A DNA stretch of 64,000 nt from Priestia aryabhattai. Lineage in GTDB: Bacteria > Bacillota > Bacilli > Bacillales > Bacillaceae_H. Position numbers and translations under genes: made by a program. The notes beneath the pieces were generated by a model. The model had not been told where the DNA came from and did not search any database. It saw nothing but the letters and a program-made list of their open reading frames with translations. The stretch is from contig NZ_JAMBOQ010000005.1 in NCBI RefSeq assembly GCF_023715685.1, positions 124,001-188,000 of the forward strand, given 5' to 3'. Of the stretch, positions 1-9,653 are shown one piece after another; within the stretch, counting starts at the first letter, position 1; the number at the start of each line of letters is the position of its first letter.

Positions 1-531
1 TTATTCATATTCTTCTACGATTTCTTTTAATGTGAAAATTAAACCGTAGTACGCGTATAAAGCGACCATCATTGCTGGAAAACCAAATCTTGAGCCGTCT
101 TCTTCAGGAATAAGCGGCTTTAACAATTTTGTATCAATATGAGCGTCTGCGAGTGCTGTTAAAGAAGGGTCGGCTATTTCTTTAGGGACAGCAGCAATGC
201 TGACAAATGGAATATCCCGTTCTTTTAAACGTTCAGCTATTTCCACTGCTTTGTTATCTGTTGAAAATCGAGAGACAAGCAGTACGCGATCGACGCTAGT
301 CAGCTGATCTAATTCATTTAAAGGTAAAGCTTTTGTCTGACTTAAAGGTTCTGCACTACTGAGTGCTTCAAGTGTAATGGCGTGCATTTCTTCTACACCA
401 TAAATATAAATAAATCCTTCTCCGACAGAGGCCTGTGCTAAAATACGCGCAGCATCTTCAAATTGGAATTCTTCTTGTTCTTCAATTCGTTTAAAAAAAC
501 CTGAAAGTTGAGTTGTGAAAATTTTAAGCAT
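1..531 (-). CDS. ywjG: DUF2529 family protein YwjG
   Basis: A 176-residue soluble protein with no signal peptide or membrane segment. It resembles B. subtilis YwjG (DUF2529), whose role is unknown. The alternating hydrophobic strands and helices (for example VDRVLLVSRF, then IPFVSIAAVP) suggest a SIS-like alpha/beta fold, but that is inference. The ATG on the reverse strand at 529-531 begins the frame and the stop lies on the first bases of the window, so the gene is complete. It is divergent from spo0F, as in B. subtilis, and the shared gap carries the spo0F promoter. Identification rests on sequence likeness and conserved position. Confidence 0.85.
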   Translation of the reverse strand: MLKIFTTQLSGFFKRIEEQEEFQFEDAARILAQASVGEGFIYIYGVEEMHAITLEALSSAEPLSQTKALPLNELDQLTSVDRVLLVSRFSTDNKAVEIAERLKERDIPFVSIAAVPKEIADPSLTALADAHIDTKLLKPLIPEEDGSRFGFPAMMVALYAYYGLIFTLKEIVEEYE

Positions 532-695
532 AGAATCTCCCTTCGATTTAAGCGGCTAAAGCCGTCTATCTACACATTATAACGAAAAAAGCTATCTGTA
601 TTCTATCTTGAAATGAGCTACAATGAAAGTAAAGTGCAATGAAGTTAGATGGACGACAAAAAAAGCTATGTTTTGTAACAATTTCTCTAATTAGC

Positions 696-723
696 AGGGA
701 TTTTTGTTTTAAAGGCGAAATAC
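696..723 (+). promoter_or_regulatory. Candidate sigma-H promoter of spo0F
   Basis: AGGGATT at 696-702 and GAAATAC at 717-723 are separated by 14 bases, close to the sigma-H pattern AGGAWWT-N13/14-GAAT. In B. subtilis spo0F has a sigma-H promoter controlled by Spo0A~P. The match here is imperfect (an extra G, and GAAA for GAAT). Confidence 0.45.
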
Positions 724-771
724 ATATGTTAGTTTTGTCTGTAGAAGAGGAATATAAAAGGTGGGATTATA

Positions 772-1143
772 TTGGCAGAGAAAATTTTAATTGTTGATGA
801 TCAGTATGGTATACGTATTTTATTAACGGAAGTGCTACAAAAAGAAGGCTATACGACATTTCAAGCGGCGAACGGCTTCCAGGCGATTGATATTACAAAA
901 GAGCAAGCACCGGATCTTGTCTTATTAGATATGAAAATTCCAGGAATGGATGGAATCGAAATTTTAAAAAGGTTAAAGCAGCACGATGAAACGATTAAAG
1001 TCATCATTATGACCGCTTATGGTGAATTGGATATGATTCAAGAAGCAAAAGATTTAGGAGCCTTAACACACTTTGCAAAACCATTTGATATTGATGAAAT
1101 CCGAAAAGTTGTTAGGGAATATATACCAGTAAAGTCGAATTAA
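772..1143 (+). CDS. spo0F: Spo0F, sporulation phosphorelay response regulator
   Basis: Single-domain CheY-like receiver of 123 residues. It accepts phosphate from sporulation sensor kinases and passes it to Spo0B, which phosphorylates Spo0A. Seen here: acidic pair D9-D10, phosphoacceptor D53 in [12 protein letters not shown]81 in IIMTAYGE and K103 in HFAKPFD. There is no output domain. The sequence is nearly collinear with B. subtilis Spo0F. The start is TTG at 772, placed by a GGTGGG-type ribosome site about eight bases upstream and by homology. It sits between ywjG and fbaA, the usual Bacillus arrangement. Confidence 0.97.
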   Translation: MAEKILIVDDQYGIRILLTEVLQKEGYTTFQAANGFQAIDITKEQAPDLVLLDMKIPGMDGIEILKRLKQHDETIKVIIMTAYGELDMIQEAKDLGALTHFAKPFDIDEIRKVVREYIPVKSN

Positions 1144-1285
1144 GGTTTTGGTAGGGTTTTCATCCTAACAAATTTTGAATATCAGCCTAAAAATGTTGCT
1201 GTTTTCATTGTTAGTTGGTATCCTAATTACTGTATTCATAATTCGACAATCTATTATGTAAAGATGCGCGTTGTTTCTACATGAA

Positions 1286-1317
1286 ACACTCAATTCAAGA
1301 GCATACTATTTGAGTGT
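1286..1317 (+). other. Hairpin in the spo0F-fbaA gap
   Basis: ACACTCAA at 1286-1293 and TTGAGTGT at 1310-1317 form an 8-bp stem followed by GCCTTTTGG. The loop is long (16 nt) and the T tract short, so it could be a weak spo0F terminator or a leader structure for fbaA. No convincing fbaA promoter was found by eye. Confidence 0.3.
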
Positions 1318-1367
1318 GCCTTTTGGTTAGCATCTAATCTAAGGTTGATTTTAAGGAGGATTTCGAT

Positions 1368-2225
1368 ATGCCTTTAGTATCAATGAAAGAAATGCTTATT
1401 ACAGCAAAAGAACAAGGCTATGCAGTAGGTCAATTTAACTTAAATAACTTAGAGTTTACTCAAGCTATTCTTCAAGCAGCAAAAGAAGAAAACTCTCCAG
1501 TTATTCTTGGTGTATCTGAAGGTGCAGCACGCTACATGGGCGGTTTCAAAACTGTTGTAGCAATGGTTGAAGCTCTAATCGAAGATTACGACGTTCAAGT
1601 ACCAGTTGCAATTCACTTAGACCACGGTTCAAGCTTTGAATCATGTGCAAAAGCAATCCACGCTGGATTCACTTCTGTAATGATCGATGCTTCTCACCAC
1701 CCATTTGAGGAAAACATTGAAATTACTTCTAAAGTAGTTGAACTAGCTCACTTCCACGGAGTATCTGTAGAAGCAGAACTAGGAACTGTTGGTGGACAAG
1801 AAGACGACGTTATTGCTGAGGGCGTTATCTATGCAGATGCTAACGAGTGTGAAGAACTTGTTAACCGCACAGGTATCGATTGCTTAGCTCCAGCATTAGG
1901 ATCAGTTCACGGACCATACAAAGGTGAACCAAACCTAGGTTTTGCTGAAATGAAAGAAATCGGAGATCGTACAGGTTTACCATTAGTTCTACACGGTGGA
2001 ACTGGTATCCCAACAAAAGATATCCAAAAAGCAGTTTCTTTAGGTACTGCTAAAATCAACGTAAACACTGAAAACCAAATTGCTTCAGCTAAAACTGTTC
2101 GTGAAGTATTAGCTGCGCAACCTGAACAATATGATCCACGTAAATACTTAGGACCTGCTCGCGATGCAATCAAAGAAACGGTTCAAGGTAAAATGCGTGA
2201 ATTCGGTTCTTCTAACAAAGCATAA
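1368..2225 (+). CDS. fbaA: Class II fructose-1,6-bisphosphate aldolase
   Basis: A 285-residue zinc-dependent aldolase that reversibly cleaves fructose-1,6-bisphosphate to DHAP and glyceraldehyde-3-phosphate in glycolysis and gluconeogenesis. The class II zinc and catalytic signature HLDHGSS (H83, D85, H86) is present, as are [11 protein letters not shown] near residue 135 and the second zinc His in VLHGGTGIP. Length equals that of B. subtilis FbaA. The ATG follows an AAGGAGG ribosome site. Frequent GAA/AAA/GCA codons suggest high expression. A stable terminator follows, so it probably ends its own transcript, although the spo0F-fbaA-tal order is conserved. Confidence 0.97.
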   Translation: MPLVSMKEMLITAKEQGYAVGQFNLNNLEFTQAILQAAKEENSPVILGVSEGAARYMGGFKTVVAMVEALIEDYDVQVPVAIHLDHGSSFESCAKAIHAGFTSVMIDASHHPFEENIEITSKVVELAHFHGVSVEAELGTVGGQEDDVIAEGVIYADANECEELVNRTGIDCLAPALGSVHGPYKGEPNLGFAEMKEIGDRTGLPLVLHGGTGIPTKDIQKAVSLGTAKINVNTENQIASAKTVREVLAAQPEQYDPRKYLGPARDAIKETVQGKMREFGSSNKA

Positions 2226-2273
2226 TTTGAAATCTTCGGATTGCCTGTTTGCAGTTAGTTGAGTCTGAAAAAT

Positions 2274-2313
2274 AAAACCGTCTTATTTTTATTGTAAGGC
2301 GGTTTTATTTTTA
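2274..2313 (+). terminator. Rho-independent terminator of fbaA
   Basis: AAAACCGTCTTA pairs with TAAGGCGGTTTT (one G-T wobble), followed by ATTTTTA. It lies 48 bases after the fbaA stop. Confidence 0.85.
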
Positions 2314-2362
2314 CTATAATTTTCTTATCATTCTGAATACATAACACAGGGGGATGGCATTC

Positions 2363-3007
2363 ATGAAGTTTTTTATTGATACGGCTAATTTAGACGAAAT
2401 TAAGGAAGCGCATTCATTAGGTTTGTTAGCGGGGGTTACAACAAATCCTAGTTTAGTAGCTAAAGAGAACATCACGTTTGAAGAGCGTCTTCGTGAAATT
2501 ACAGAGTTTGTCGAAGGATCTGTAAGTGCAGAAGTGATTGCGCTTGATTCAGAAGGCATGATTCGTGAAGGAAAAGAGCTTGCTGCGATTGCGCCGAATA
2601 TTACAATCAAGGTACCGATGACTCCAGATGGTTTAAAAGCAGTAAAAGAATTTACTAGTTTAGGTATTAAGACAAACGTTACGCTTATTTTCTCAGCTAA
2701 CCAAGCTTTAATGGCAGCAAGAGCAGGTGCTACTTACGTATCGCCTTTCTTGGGAAGATTGGACGATATTGGTTTTAATGGCCTTGATTTAATCTCAGAT
2801 ATCGCAGATATTTTTGCGATTCATGACATTCCATCAGAAATTATTGCAGCATCTATTCGTCATCCGATGCACGTAACAGAAGCTGCAAAAAATGGAGCAC
2901 ATATTGCGACAATTCCTTACAAAGTTTTAATGCAATTGTTCAAACATCCGTTAACAAATGCAGGAATTGAACAATTTTTGGCAGATTGGGAAAAACGAAA
3001 TGTCTAA
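2363..3007 (+). CDS. tal: Transaldolase of the TalC/FSA type (YwjH)
   Basis: A 214-residue short transaldolase transferring dihydroxyacetone units in the non-oxidative pentose phosphate pathway. Family marks are the N-terminal [18 protein letters not shown], and the Schiff-base lysine K83 in [11 protein letters not shown]. An in-frame ATG at 2354 lies inside the GGGGGAT ribosome site. The ATG at 2363 is spaced correctly and matches the B. subtilis YwjH start, so it is chosen. Some members of this fold act as fructose-6-phosphate aldolases. The neighbourhood favours transaldolase. Confidence 0.93.
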   Translation: MKFFIDTANLDEIKEAHSLGLLAGVTTNPSLVAKENITFEERLREITEFVEGSVSAEVIALDSEGMIREGKELAAIAPNITIKVPMTPDGLKAVKEFTSLGIKTNVTLIFSANQALMAARAGATYVSPFLGRLDDIGFNGLDLISDIADIFAIHDIPSEIIAASIRHPMHVTEAAKNGAHIATIPYKVLMQLFKHPLTNAGIEQFLADWEKRNV

Positions 3008-3024
3008 ACATGTATAAATTTGTG

Positions 3025-3067
3025 TGGCATTTACCATCCTGACAGGTGAATGCCATATTTTTCTTTT
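3025..3067 (+). terminator. Rho-independent terminator of tal
   Basis: TGGCATTTACC pairs with GGTGAATGCCA over 11 bp with one wobble, followed by TATTTTTCTTTT. Confidence 0.75.
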
Positions 3068-3214
3068 ATCTTGTCGAAACTATACATGATTTTTTCATTT
3101 TCGTGTACACTAGTAGGTAATAGGAAAAATAACCATTCTTCTAGGTATTCTTTGTACCAAAATTTTCCTCAATTACTAGGTGAGAAACTTTCTTTCACTA
3201 GAAGGGAGCTATAA

Positions 3215-4501
3215 ATGGAAAAGTTAAAAATACAAGGTGGCTTTACCTTAAGTGGATCCGTCCGCGTCAGTGGTGCTAAAAATAGTGCCGTTGCGCTTAT
3301 TCCAGCAACAATTTTAGCCGAGTCACCTGTTACAATTGAAGGTCTGCCCGATATTTCAGACGTGCAGTTATTAGGGGATTTAGTTGAAGAAATTGGTGGG
3401 AAAGTAACCATTGATAACGACGAATTAACAGTAGATCCATCCGGAATGGTTGCAATGCCTTTACCGAACGGGAAAGTAAAAAAATTACGCGCTTCTTATT
3501 ATTTAATGGGGGCGATGTTGGGACGCTTTAAAAAAGCGGTAGTTGGGCTTCCAGGAGGCTGTTACCTTGGTCCTAGACCAATTGATCAGCACATTAAAGG
3601 CTTTGAAGCTCTTGGCGCTAAAGTAACAAATGAGCAAGGAGCTATTTACATTCGAGCTGATGAACTGATTGGTGCTCGAATTTATTTAGACGTTGTTAGT
3701 GTAGGAGCAACAATCAATATTATGCTCGCTGCTGTAAGAGCAAAAGGGCGTACTGTTATTGAGAATGCTGCTAAAGAGCCTGAAATTATTGATGTAGCTA
3801 CGTTACTCACAAGTATGGGTGCCCGTATTAAAGGTGCAGGTACGGACGTTATTCGAATTGATGGAGTAGATCAATTAAAAGGATGCCGTCATTCCATCAT
3901 TCCAGACCGAATTGAAGCAGGCACATATATGATCATGGGAGCGAGTATGGGAAAAGAAGTTGTTGTTGACAACGTTATCCCTCAGCATCTGGAGTCATTA
4001 ACGGCTAAAATGCGTGAAATGGGTATTCATATCGAAACAAGCTCAGATCAGATTCTTGTAGCGACTCGTCAGCTGTTGAAGCCCGTAGATATTAAAACCT
4101 TAGTATATCCAGGTTTTCCAACCGATTTACAGCAGCCATTTACGACTCTTCTAACAAGAGCGTCTGGTACAAGCGTTGTGACGGATACAATTTACGGTGC
4201 AAGGTTTAAGCATATTGACGAGCTGAGACGAATGAATGCATCCGTTAAGGTAGAAGGACGTTCTGCTATTATTAATGGTCCCATTCACTTACAAGGTGCA
4301 CGTGTAAAAGCGTCGGACTTACGAGCAGGAGCAGCTCTCGTAACCGCTGGCTTAATGGCCAAAGGGATTACAGAAGTAACGGGTTTAGAGCACATTGACC
4401 GAGGTTATAGTCATTTAGTAGACAAGCTATCGGATTTAGGGGCAATGATTTGGCGTGAAGAGATGACTCAAGAGGAAATTGAGCAATTTCAAAATTCATA
4501 G
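3215..4501 (+). CDS. murAB: UDP-GlcNAc 1-carboxyvinyltransferase, MurAB (MurZ) paralogue
   Basis: A 428-residue EPSP-synthase-fold enzyme adding enolpyruvate to UDP-GlcNAc, the first committed step of peptidoglycan synthesis in the cytoplasm. Seen here: K22 in SGAKNS, the fosfomycin-target cysteine C116 in [11 protein letters not shown], and DRIEAGTYM. It lies between tal and rho, the place of murAB (murZ) in B. subtilis, whereas the second MurA at 29289 occupies the murAA place. ATG 3215 follows an AAGGGAGC ribosome site. MurAB is normally the dispensable copy. Confidence 0.95.
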   Translation: MEKLKIQGGFTLSGSVRVSGAKNSAVALIPATILAESPVTIEGLPDISDVQLLGDLVEEIGGKVTIDNDELTVDPSGMVAMPLPNGKVKKLRASYYLMGAMLGRFKKAVVGLPGGCYLGPRPIDQHIKGFEALGAKVTNEQGAIYIRADELIGARIYLDVVSVGATINIMLAAVRAKGRTVIENAAKEPEIIDVATLLTSMGARIKGAGTDVIRIDGVDQLKGCRHSIIPDRIEAGTYMIMGASMGKEVVVDNVIPQHLESLTAKMREMGIHIETSSDQILVATRQLLKPVDIKTLVYPGFPTDLQQPFTTLLTRASGTSVVTDTIYGARFKHIDELRRMNASVKVEGRSAIINGPIHLQGARVKASDLRAGAALVTAGLMAKGITEVTGLEHIDRGYSHLVDKLSDLGAMIWREEMTQEEIEQFQNS

Positions 4502-4553
4502 AGGCAGATCGGCACAACAGTCATGAAAGCAAAGTCTATAATTGAGCCGTTTG

Positions 4554-4601
4554 ATAAGCTACACAGGCGTAGGAACGTTCTTCTATGTCTGTGTAGCTTA
4601 T
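4554..4601 (+). terminator. 48-nt near-perfect hairpin after murAB
   Basis: ATAAGCTACACAG pairs with CTGTGTAGCTTAT over 13 bp, and the inner CGTAG pairs with CTATG. The downstream tract ATATTTATG is U-poor, so it may be a weak or Rho-assisted terminator, or a 3'-end stabiliser for murAB mRNA. Confidence 0.55.
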
Positions 4602-4808
4602 ATATTTATGAATAGGGTAAATAGATAAAAAGGGGAAGCTAAAAGATAAATTTCACTTCTTATTTTAACGTCCAGTTTATTTCCTTTAATGTGAAATTAT
4701 GAAAAGGTTTTCCTCGCTTCTCTTAAGCTATTAAATTTCCTTTTTTTTATTCATCTTCTAAAGTAAAAAAAGATTGATTAAAAAGATAGAAAAAGGTTAG
4801 AATATAAA

Positions 4809-4837
4809 TTGCTACGTTAAATTTATCAAGATAATAT
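4809..4837 (+). promoter_or_regulatory. Possible sigma-A promoter of rho
   Basis: TTGCTA at 4809-4814 and TAATAT at 4832-4837, 17 bases apart. Each box matches four of six consensus bases. It would give a leader of roughly 180 nt. Confidence 0.3.
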
Positions 4838-5027
4838 AAATGGTTTTATGTCGGAATTATTCTTCTAAAAGTGTATAGTTAATCAATTGATTCTACTTAT
4901 TATACTTCAAAGGTTATATTCTCCATTTTCACAGATTTATTCCATCCATATCATCTCTCAATTTTATATTTGAATTTAATATGGGAGGAACGGTTAAAAA
5001 TTATTCATTATAAAGCGTGGTGTCCTA

Positions 5028-6302
5028 ATGAACTTAACATTATCCAGTTTAGAAAATATGAAATTAAAAGAGCTATATGAACATGCTCGTGAGTATAAAG
5101 TTTCGTACTATAGTAAATTAACGAAAAAAGAACTTGTCTTTGCTATTTTAAAGGCTCAAGCTGAACAAGATGGGCTTTTATTTATGGAAGGCGTTCTTGA
5201 AATTATTCAGTCAGAAGGATTCGGTTTCTTACGACCAATTAACTATTCACCGAGTTCAGAAGACATTTATATCTCAGCTTCACAAATTCGTCGCTTCGAT
5301 CTGCGTAATGGAGACAAGGTATCGGGAAAAGTTCGTCCTCCGAAAGAAAATGAGCGCTACTACGGATTATTGCATGTAGAAGCAGTAAACGGAGAAGACC
5401 CAGAAACGTCAAAAGATCGCGTGCATTTTCCAGCACTAACGCCGATTTATCCAAATGAGCAAATGCTGCTGGAAACTCAGCCAAGAAGTTTCTCTACGCG
5501 TATTATTGACTTGATTTCACCGATTGGATTTGGGCAAAGGGGACTAATTGTTGCGCCGCCAAAAGCAGGTAAAACGATGCTGTTAAAAGAAATTGCGAAT
5601 AGCATTACAACGAATCATCCTGATGCGGAATTGATTGTCCTTCTTATTGATGAGCGTCCTGAGGAAGTGACGGACATTGAACGTTCGGTTGATGGTGATG
5701 TTGTAAGTTCTACATTTGACGAAGTGCCAGAAAACCACATTAAAGTAGCGGAGCTTGTCCTTGAACGTGCGATGAGATTAGTCGAACATAAAAAAGATGT
5801 TGTCATTTTGATGGACAGCATCACAAGACTTGCTCGTGCTTATAACTTAGTTATTCCACCGAGCGGTCGTACACTATCAGGGGGTATTGACCCGGCTGCT
5901 TTTCACCGTCCAAAACGATTCTTCGGAGCTGCTCGTAACATTGAAGATGGAGGCAGCTTAACCATTCTAGCAACAGCCTTAATTGATACAGGCTCTCGTA
6001 TGGATGATGTTATTTATGAAGAATTTAAAGGTACAGGTAACATGGAACTGCATCTAGATCGTTCACTAGCTGAAAAACGTATCTTCCCTGCAATTGACAT
6101 TCGTCGCTCCGGCACACGTAAAGAAGAGCTGTTAATTCCAAAAGAGCATTTAGACCACTTATGGGCAATTCGTAAATCAATGGCAGATGCTCCTGATTTT
6201 GCAGAAAAATTCTTAAAACGTTTACGTCAAACAAAGACAAATGAAGAGTTCTTTTCGATGTTAACGGAAGAGAAAAAAACGCTTTTAGCAAATAAACGAT
6301 AA
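5028..6302 (+). CDS. rho: Transcription termination factor Rho
   Basis: A 424-residue hexameric RNA-dependent ATPase that terminates transcription at Rho-dependent sites and limits antisense RNA. Domains: N-terminal Rho-N helices (about 5-45), RNA-binding cold-shock-like domain (about 50-125, EGFGFLRP), RecA-type ATPase with Walker A APPKAGKT at 176-183, Walker B VVILMDS and arginine-rich GTRKEEL. ATG 5028 matches the B. subtilis start ([13 protein letters not shown] follows at once). Only GTGGTG lies nearby as a ribosome site. The strong GGGAGGAA is about 37 bases upstream, which is odd. Confidence 0.97.
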   Translation: MNLTLSSLENMKLKELYEHAREYKVSYYSKLTKKELVFAILKAQAEQDGLLFMEGVLEIIQSEGFGFLRPINYSPSSEDIYISASQIRRFDLRNGDKVSGKVRPPKENERYYGLLHVEAVNGEDPETSKDRVHFPALTPIYPNEQMLLETQPRSFSTRIIDLISPIGFGQRGLIVAPPKAGKTMLLKEIANSITTNHPDAELIVLLIDERPEEVTDIERSVDGDVVSSTFDEVPENHIKVAELVLERAMRLVEHKKDVVILMDSITRLARAYNLVIPPSGRTLSGGIDPAAFHRPKRFFGAARNIEDGGSLTILATALIDTGSRMDDVIYEEFKGTGNMELHLDRSLAEKRIFPAIDIRRSGTRKEELLIPKEHLDHLWAIRKSMADAPDFAEKFLKRLRQTKTNEEFFSMLTEEKKTLLANKR

Positions 6303-6456
6303 GTTATAAAACATGTAGTTGCAAAAGCATACAACCCTTGTTATAATTTCATCATGTGTGTTGATAAAGTACACAGTGAAATAGTTATTATTTCATCACT
6401 ATCTTTATCAATAAACTCTGTTTCAGAATGATTCAGGGCGGAAGGAGATGAAACGA

Positions 6457-6657
6457 ATGAAAACAGGAATTCATCCAAACTATAAAACAGTTATGGTTAA
6501 ATGTACTTGCGGAAACGAATTTGAAAGTGGTTCTGTAAAAGAAGAGATCCGCGTTGAGACTTGTTCTGAATGTCACCCATTCTACACTGGTCGTCAAAAA
6601 TTCGCTGAAGCTGGTGGCCGTGTTGATCGCTTCAACAAAAAATACGGTCTTAAATAA
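6457..6657 (+). CDS. rpmE: 50S ribosomal protein L31, zinc-binding form
   Basis: A 66-residue ribosomal protein of the large subunit, contacting the small subunit at the bridge. The zinc-binding C+ type is shown by CTCG near residue 16 and CSEC near residue 36, with the conserved end FNKKYGLK. An in-frame ATG at 6448 overlaps the AAGGAGAT ribosome site. ATG 6457 is seven bases beyond it and gives the same length as B. subtilis RpmE. It follows rho as in B. subtilis. In that species the zinc form is replaced by a zinc-free paralogue under zinc starvation. Confidence 0.96.
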   Translation: MKTGIHPNYKTVMVKCTCGNEFESGSVKEEIRVETCSECHPFYTGRQKFAEAGGRVDRFNKKYGLK

Positions 6658-6672
6658 TCACATTGTCGAAAC

Positions 6673-6709
6673 AAACAGGCAAGTAGCTTAACTTCTTGCC
6701 TGTTTTTTT
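6673..6709 (+). terminator. Rho-independent terminator of rpmE
   Basis: AAACAGGCAAG pairs with CTTGCCTGTTT, followed by a T run. 11-bp stem. Confidence 0.9.
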
Positions 6710-6849
6710 GCTTGTAAAAGTAGAAAAACAGTGTCTGCTTGATAAAAAAGTGGGTACTTTATCATAGGAATAAGATCTACATAGAAGACGTAGATTAAGT
6801 TAGTAGCGGTTCGCTCAGAAACGGAACGAGAAGAAGGGAGAGTCCCGCA

Positions 6850-7476
6850 GTGGTGTACGTAATGAAACAAAGCGGTTGGATAGAAGTAATTTGTGGCAGT
6901 ATGTTTTCAGGGAAATCAGAAGAGTTGATTCGACGTGTGCGCCGTACGCAGTTTGCTAAACAAAAAGCACAAGTATTCAAGCCTGCAATTGATAATCGAT
7001 ATAGTGAAGAAGCTGTCGTTTCACATAATGGTACATCTGTTATGGCTTACTCAATCTCGGCATCGCGCGATATTTTAAAGCGAGTAAATGAAGAGATAGA
7101 CGTAGTAGCGATAGACGAAGTACAGTTTTTTGACACAGATATTTTAGAAATTGTTCAATCTTTAGCAGATCAAGGCTTTCGTGTGATTGTAGCAGGGTTA
7201 GATCAAGACTTCAAAGGCGAACCATTTGGACAAATGCCGCAGCTGATGGCTATTGCAGAATCGGTAACAAAGCTACAGGCCGTGTGCGCTTCATGTGGCT
7301 CTCCTGCGAGCCGTACGCAGCGTTTGATTAATGGTGAGCCTGCTTCTTATGACGACCCTATTATTTTAGTCGGTGCGTCTGAATCGTACGAACCAAGATG
7401 TCGTCATTGCCATGTTGTGCAAAAGTCTAAAGGACAAGCTGTGTCTGTGGACTCAAGTGAAATGGTCGAAAAATAA
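6850..7476 (+). CDS. tdk: Thymidine kinase
   Basis: A 208-residue cytosolic type II thymidine kinase that phosphorylates thymidine in nucleotide salvage. Walker A GSMFSGKS near residue 16, Walker B-like IDEVQFF near 91, and four zinc-binding cysteines in [13 protein letters not shown] and the later CRHC. The start is GTG 6850, nine bases after GGGAG. GTG 6853 would match the B. subtilis N-terminus (M-Y-x-M-K) equally well. The C-terminal tail after CRHC is longer than in B. subtilis. A terminator follows directly. Confidence 0.94.
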   Translation: MVYVMKQSGWIEVICGSMFSGKSEELIRRVRRTQFAKQKAQVFKPAIDNRYSEEAVVSHNGTSVMAYSISASRDILKRVNEEIDVVAIDEVQFFDTDILEIVQSLADQGFRVIVAGLDQDFKGEPFGQMPQLMAIAESVTKLQAVCASCGSPASRTQRLINGEPASYDDPIILVGASESYEPRCRHCHVVQKSKGQAVSVDSSEMVEK

Positions 7477-7496
7477 AGCAAGAATTTTATGATGAT

Positions 7497-7525
7497 AAAA
7501 ACAGAACGCGCAGTTCTGTTTTTTT
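7497..7525 (+). terminator. Rho-independent terminator of tdk
   Basis: AAAAACAGAAC, loop GCGCA, GTTCTGTTTTTTT. Confidence 0.92.
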
Positions 7526-7551
7526 GTTCATATACGTGTATTAACAAGGTT

Positions 7552-7580
7552 TTGACTCTATTTTAAAGCTATACTATAAT
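7552..7580 (+). promoter_or_regulatory. Sigma-A promoter of prfA-prmC
   Basis: TTGACT at 7552-7557, a 17-base spacer, TATAAT at 7575-7580 (exact -10). The start site is predicted near 7587, which excludes the upstream in-frame ATG at 7585 as the prfA start. Confidence 0.85.
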
Positions 7581-7614
7581 TACAATGTTATGGATAAAGA
7601 ATGAGGTGAATGAC

Positions 7615-8682
7615 GTGTTTGATCGTTTAGAAGCGGTAGAGGCGCGCTATGAGAAGTTAAACGAACTTCTGAGTGACCCTGAGATCGTAAACAACCCCTC
7701 TAAGTTGAGAGAATATTCGAAGGAACAATCAGATATACAACAAACGGTAGCCGCTTATCAGGAATACAAAGATGTAAAAGAGCAGTTATCAGAAGCGAAA
7801 ACGATGCTTGAAGATAAGCTTGATGCAGATATGCGTGACATGGTAAAAGAAGAAATTGCCGAGTTAGAAACGCAGCAAGAAGAGCTAGTTGAAAAGCTAC
7901 GTATTTTATTAATTCCAAAAGATCCAAACGATGATAAAAACGTAATCATGGAGGTTCGTGGAGCGGCTGGTGGAGATGAAGCAGCATTATTCGCAGCTAA
8001 TTTGTACCGCATGTATTCTCGCTTTGCTGAATCACAAGGATGGAAAACAGAAGTAATGGAAGCAACGACTACTGGAGTAGGTGGTTATAAAGAAATTATC
8101 TTTATGATTAACGGTAAAGGTGCGTACTCAAAGATGAAATTTGAAAACGGTGCACACCGTGTTCAACGAGTTCCTGAAACAGAATCAGGCGGTCGTATTC
8201 ATACATCTACAGCAACGGTAGCATGTCTTCCTGAAGCGGAAGAAGTTGAAGTGGACATTCATGAAAAAGACATCCGTGTAGATACATTTGCTTCAAGTGG
8301 ACCTGGTGGCCAAAGTGTTAATACGACGATGTCAGCAGTTCGTTTAACGCATTTACCAACAAATACAGTGGTATCATGTCAAGATGAAAAGTCTCAAATT
8401 AAAAATAAAGAAAAAGCAATGAAAGTATTGCGTGCTCGCGTGTACGACAAGTTCCAGCGAGAAGCACAAGCAGAGTACGATGCAACGCGCAAACAAGCAG
8501 TTGGATCAGGAGATCGCTCTGAGCGTATCCGTACGTATAACTTCCCGCAAAATCGCGTAACGGACCACCGTATTGGTCTGACGATTCAAAAGCTAGATCA
8601 AATCTTAGAAGGCAAGCTTGATGAAATCATCGATGCATTAGTAATGGAAGACCAAGCACGCCGAATGGAAGATTCGAACTAA
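7615..8682 (+). CDS. prfA: Peptide chain release factor 1
   Basis: A 355-residue class I release factor recognising UAA and UAG and triggering peptidyl-tRNA hydrolysis on the ribosome. The catalytic GGQ is at residues 231-233 within [12 protein letters not shown]. The anti-codon-mimic region lies in the preceding domain, and the coiled N-terminal domain is glutamate-rich. GTG 7615 is chosen because AGGTG lies six bases upstream, the length matches B. subtilis RF1, and the promoter -10 at 7575-7580 leaves no transcript upstream. The stop overlaps the prmC start by one base, so translation is probably coupled. Confidence 0.97.
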   Translation: MFDRLEAVEARYEKLNELLSDPEIVNNPSKLREYSKEQSDIQQTVAAYQEYKDVKEQLSEAKTMLEDKLDADMRDMVKEEIAELETQQEELVEKLRILLIPKDPNDDKNVIMEVRGAAGGDEAALFAANLYRMYSRFAESQGWKTEVMEATTTGVGGYKEIIFMINGKGAYSKMKFENGAHRVQRVPETESGGRIHTSTATVACLPEAEEVEVDIHEKDIRVDTFASSGPGGQSVNTTMSAVRLTHLPTNTVVSCQDEKSQIKNKEKAMKVLRARVYDKFQREAQAEYDATRKQAVGSGDRSERIRTYNFPQNRVTDHRIGLTIQKLDQILEGKLDEIIDALVMEDQARRMEDSN

Positions 8683-9533
8683 TGAAAGTATTTGAAGCCC
8701 TTAAGTGGGCTTCTTCTTTTTTGAAAGAGGCAAAGCGAGATGAAAACGCGGGAGAACTCTTGCTTCGCCATCACTTACAGATGACGAGAACTCATTTGCT
8801 AGGTGCTCTGCAGGAAGAACTAGAAGAAGAAACCTTAAAAAGATTTGAACAAGATGTCCATGCTCATAAAGCAGGGATGCCTGTACAATATCTAATCGGG
8901 ACAGAAGAATTTTACGGGCGTTCATTTATTGTAAACGAACATGTATTAATTCCGAGACCTGAAACAGAAGAGCTGGTATACGGAATGATTTCTCGAATAA
9001 AAAAAGAATTTCAACGCCAGCTTATTGAGCTTGTAGATATTGGAACAGGAAGTGGGGCAATTGCTATCACTTTAGCGTTGGAGCTTGACAGAGTGGGTGT
9101 TACAGCAACAGATATAGCTGTAGAATCTTTAAGTGTAGCCAAGGAAAATGCTCAAAACCTGGACGCTGCTGTCAAGTTTATACAGGGAGATCTATTACAA
9201 CCATTCCTATCATCGAATCAAAAATTTGATGTGATTGTGTCTAATCCGCCTTATATTCCAGCAGATGACGAATTGTCCACAGTAGTAAAAGATCATGAGC
9301 CAAACCGAGCTCTTTTTGGCGGAAAAGATGGTCTGGATTTTTATCGACGTTTTATGGAAGAGTTGCCATACGTGACGAAGCCAAATAGTATTATTGGATT
9401 TGAAGTCGGGGCGGGACAGACAAAAGATGTAGCCGCGATGCTACAAAAAACGTTTCCAGCAGCTTTTGTAGAATGTGTATATGATATTAATGGAAAAGAT
9501 CGAATGGTATTTGCACAACTTCGTGAGAACTAA
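8682..9533 (+). CDS. prmC: Release factor glutamine N5-methyltransferase PrmC
   Basis: A 283-residue SAM-dependent methyltransferase that methylates the GGQ glutamine of release factors. SAM motif DIGTGSGA at 119-126 and the catalytic NPPY at 188-191 ([11 protein letters not shown]). The start ATG shares its A with the prfA stop (TAATG), which fits coupled expression of modifier and substrate. The N-terminal helical domain recognises the release factor. Equivalent to B. subtilis YwkE. Confidence 0.95.
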   Translation: MKVFEALKWASSFLKEAKRDENAGELLLRHHLQMTRTHLLGALQEELEEETLKRFEQDVHAHKAGMPVQYLIGTEEFYGRSFIVNEHVLIPRPETEELVYGMISRIKKEFQRQLIELVDIGTGSGAIAITLALELDRVGVTATDIAVESLSVAKENAQNLDAAVKFIQGDLLQPFLSSNQKFDVIVSNPPYIPADDELSTVVKDHEPNRALFGGKDGLDFYRRFMEELPYVTKPNSIIGFEVGAGQTKDVAAMLQKTFPAAFVECVYDINGKDRMVFAQLREN

Positions 9534-9538
9534 AAGAG

Positions 9539-9568
9539 TCAGAGGGAATGATTTTCCCTTTGATTTTT
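9539..9568 (+). terminator. Rho-independent terminator of prfA-prmC
   Basis: TCAGAGGGAA pairs with TTCCCTTTGA (one wobble), followed by TTTTT. Confidence 0.85.
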
Positions 9569-9598
9569 GAAAACCATGCATTTTTTACTAAATTACTA

Positions 9599-9628
9599 GT
9601 TTAAGATATCTTGCTTTCGGCCATACTG
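9599..9628 (+). promoter_or_regulatory. Candidate sigma-F promoter of spoIIR
   Basis: GTTTA at 9599-9603, a 15-base spacer, GGCCATACT at 9619-9627. The sigma-F pattern is GYWTA-N15-GGNRANANTW. B. subtilis spoIIR is transcribed by sigma-F in the forespore. The start site near 9634 supports ATG 9654 over GTG 9645. Confidence 0.65.
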
Positions 9629-9653
9629 TTCCTATGAAAGGGCGGTGGCCGAA

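Larger units (their letters stand above)
4502..5027 (+). other. Long murAB-rho gap, probable rho leader
   Basis: 526 bases without a recognisable gene. It holds the strong hairpin at 4554-4601, an AT-rich stretch, a possible promoter at 4809-4837 and a displaced Shine-Dalgarno-like GGGAGGAA at 4983-4990. B. subtilis rho is autoregulated through a long leader, so a leader role is plausible here but not shown. Confidence 0.5.

Noticed and set aside
1242..3078. Spo0A-box-like heptamers TGTCGAA/TTCGACA at 1242-1248, 3072-3078 and 6664-6670.
   Set aside because: A 7-mer is expected several times by chance in 64 kb on both strands, and none sits over a convincing promoter.
5170..5484. Alternative-frame open stretches inside rho, prfA, murAA, atpA and other genes.
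   Set aside because: They lie wholly within well-supported genes and lack ribosome sites. They reflect low stop frequency in coding shadows.
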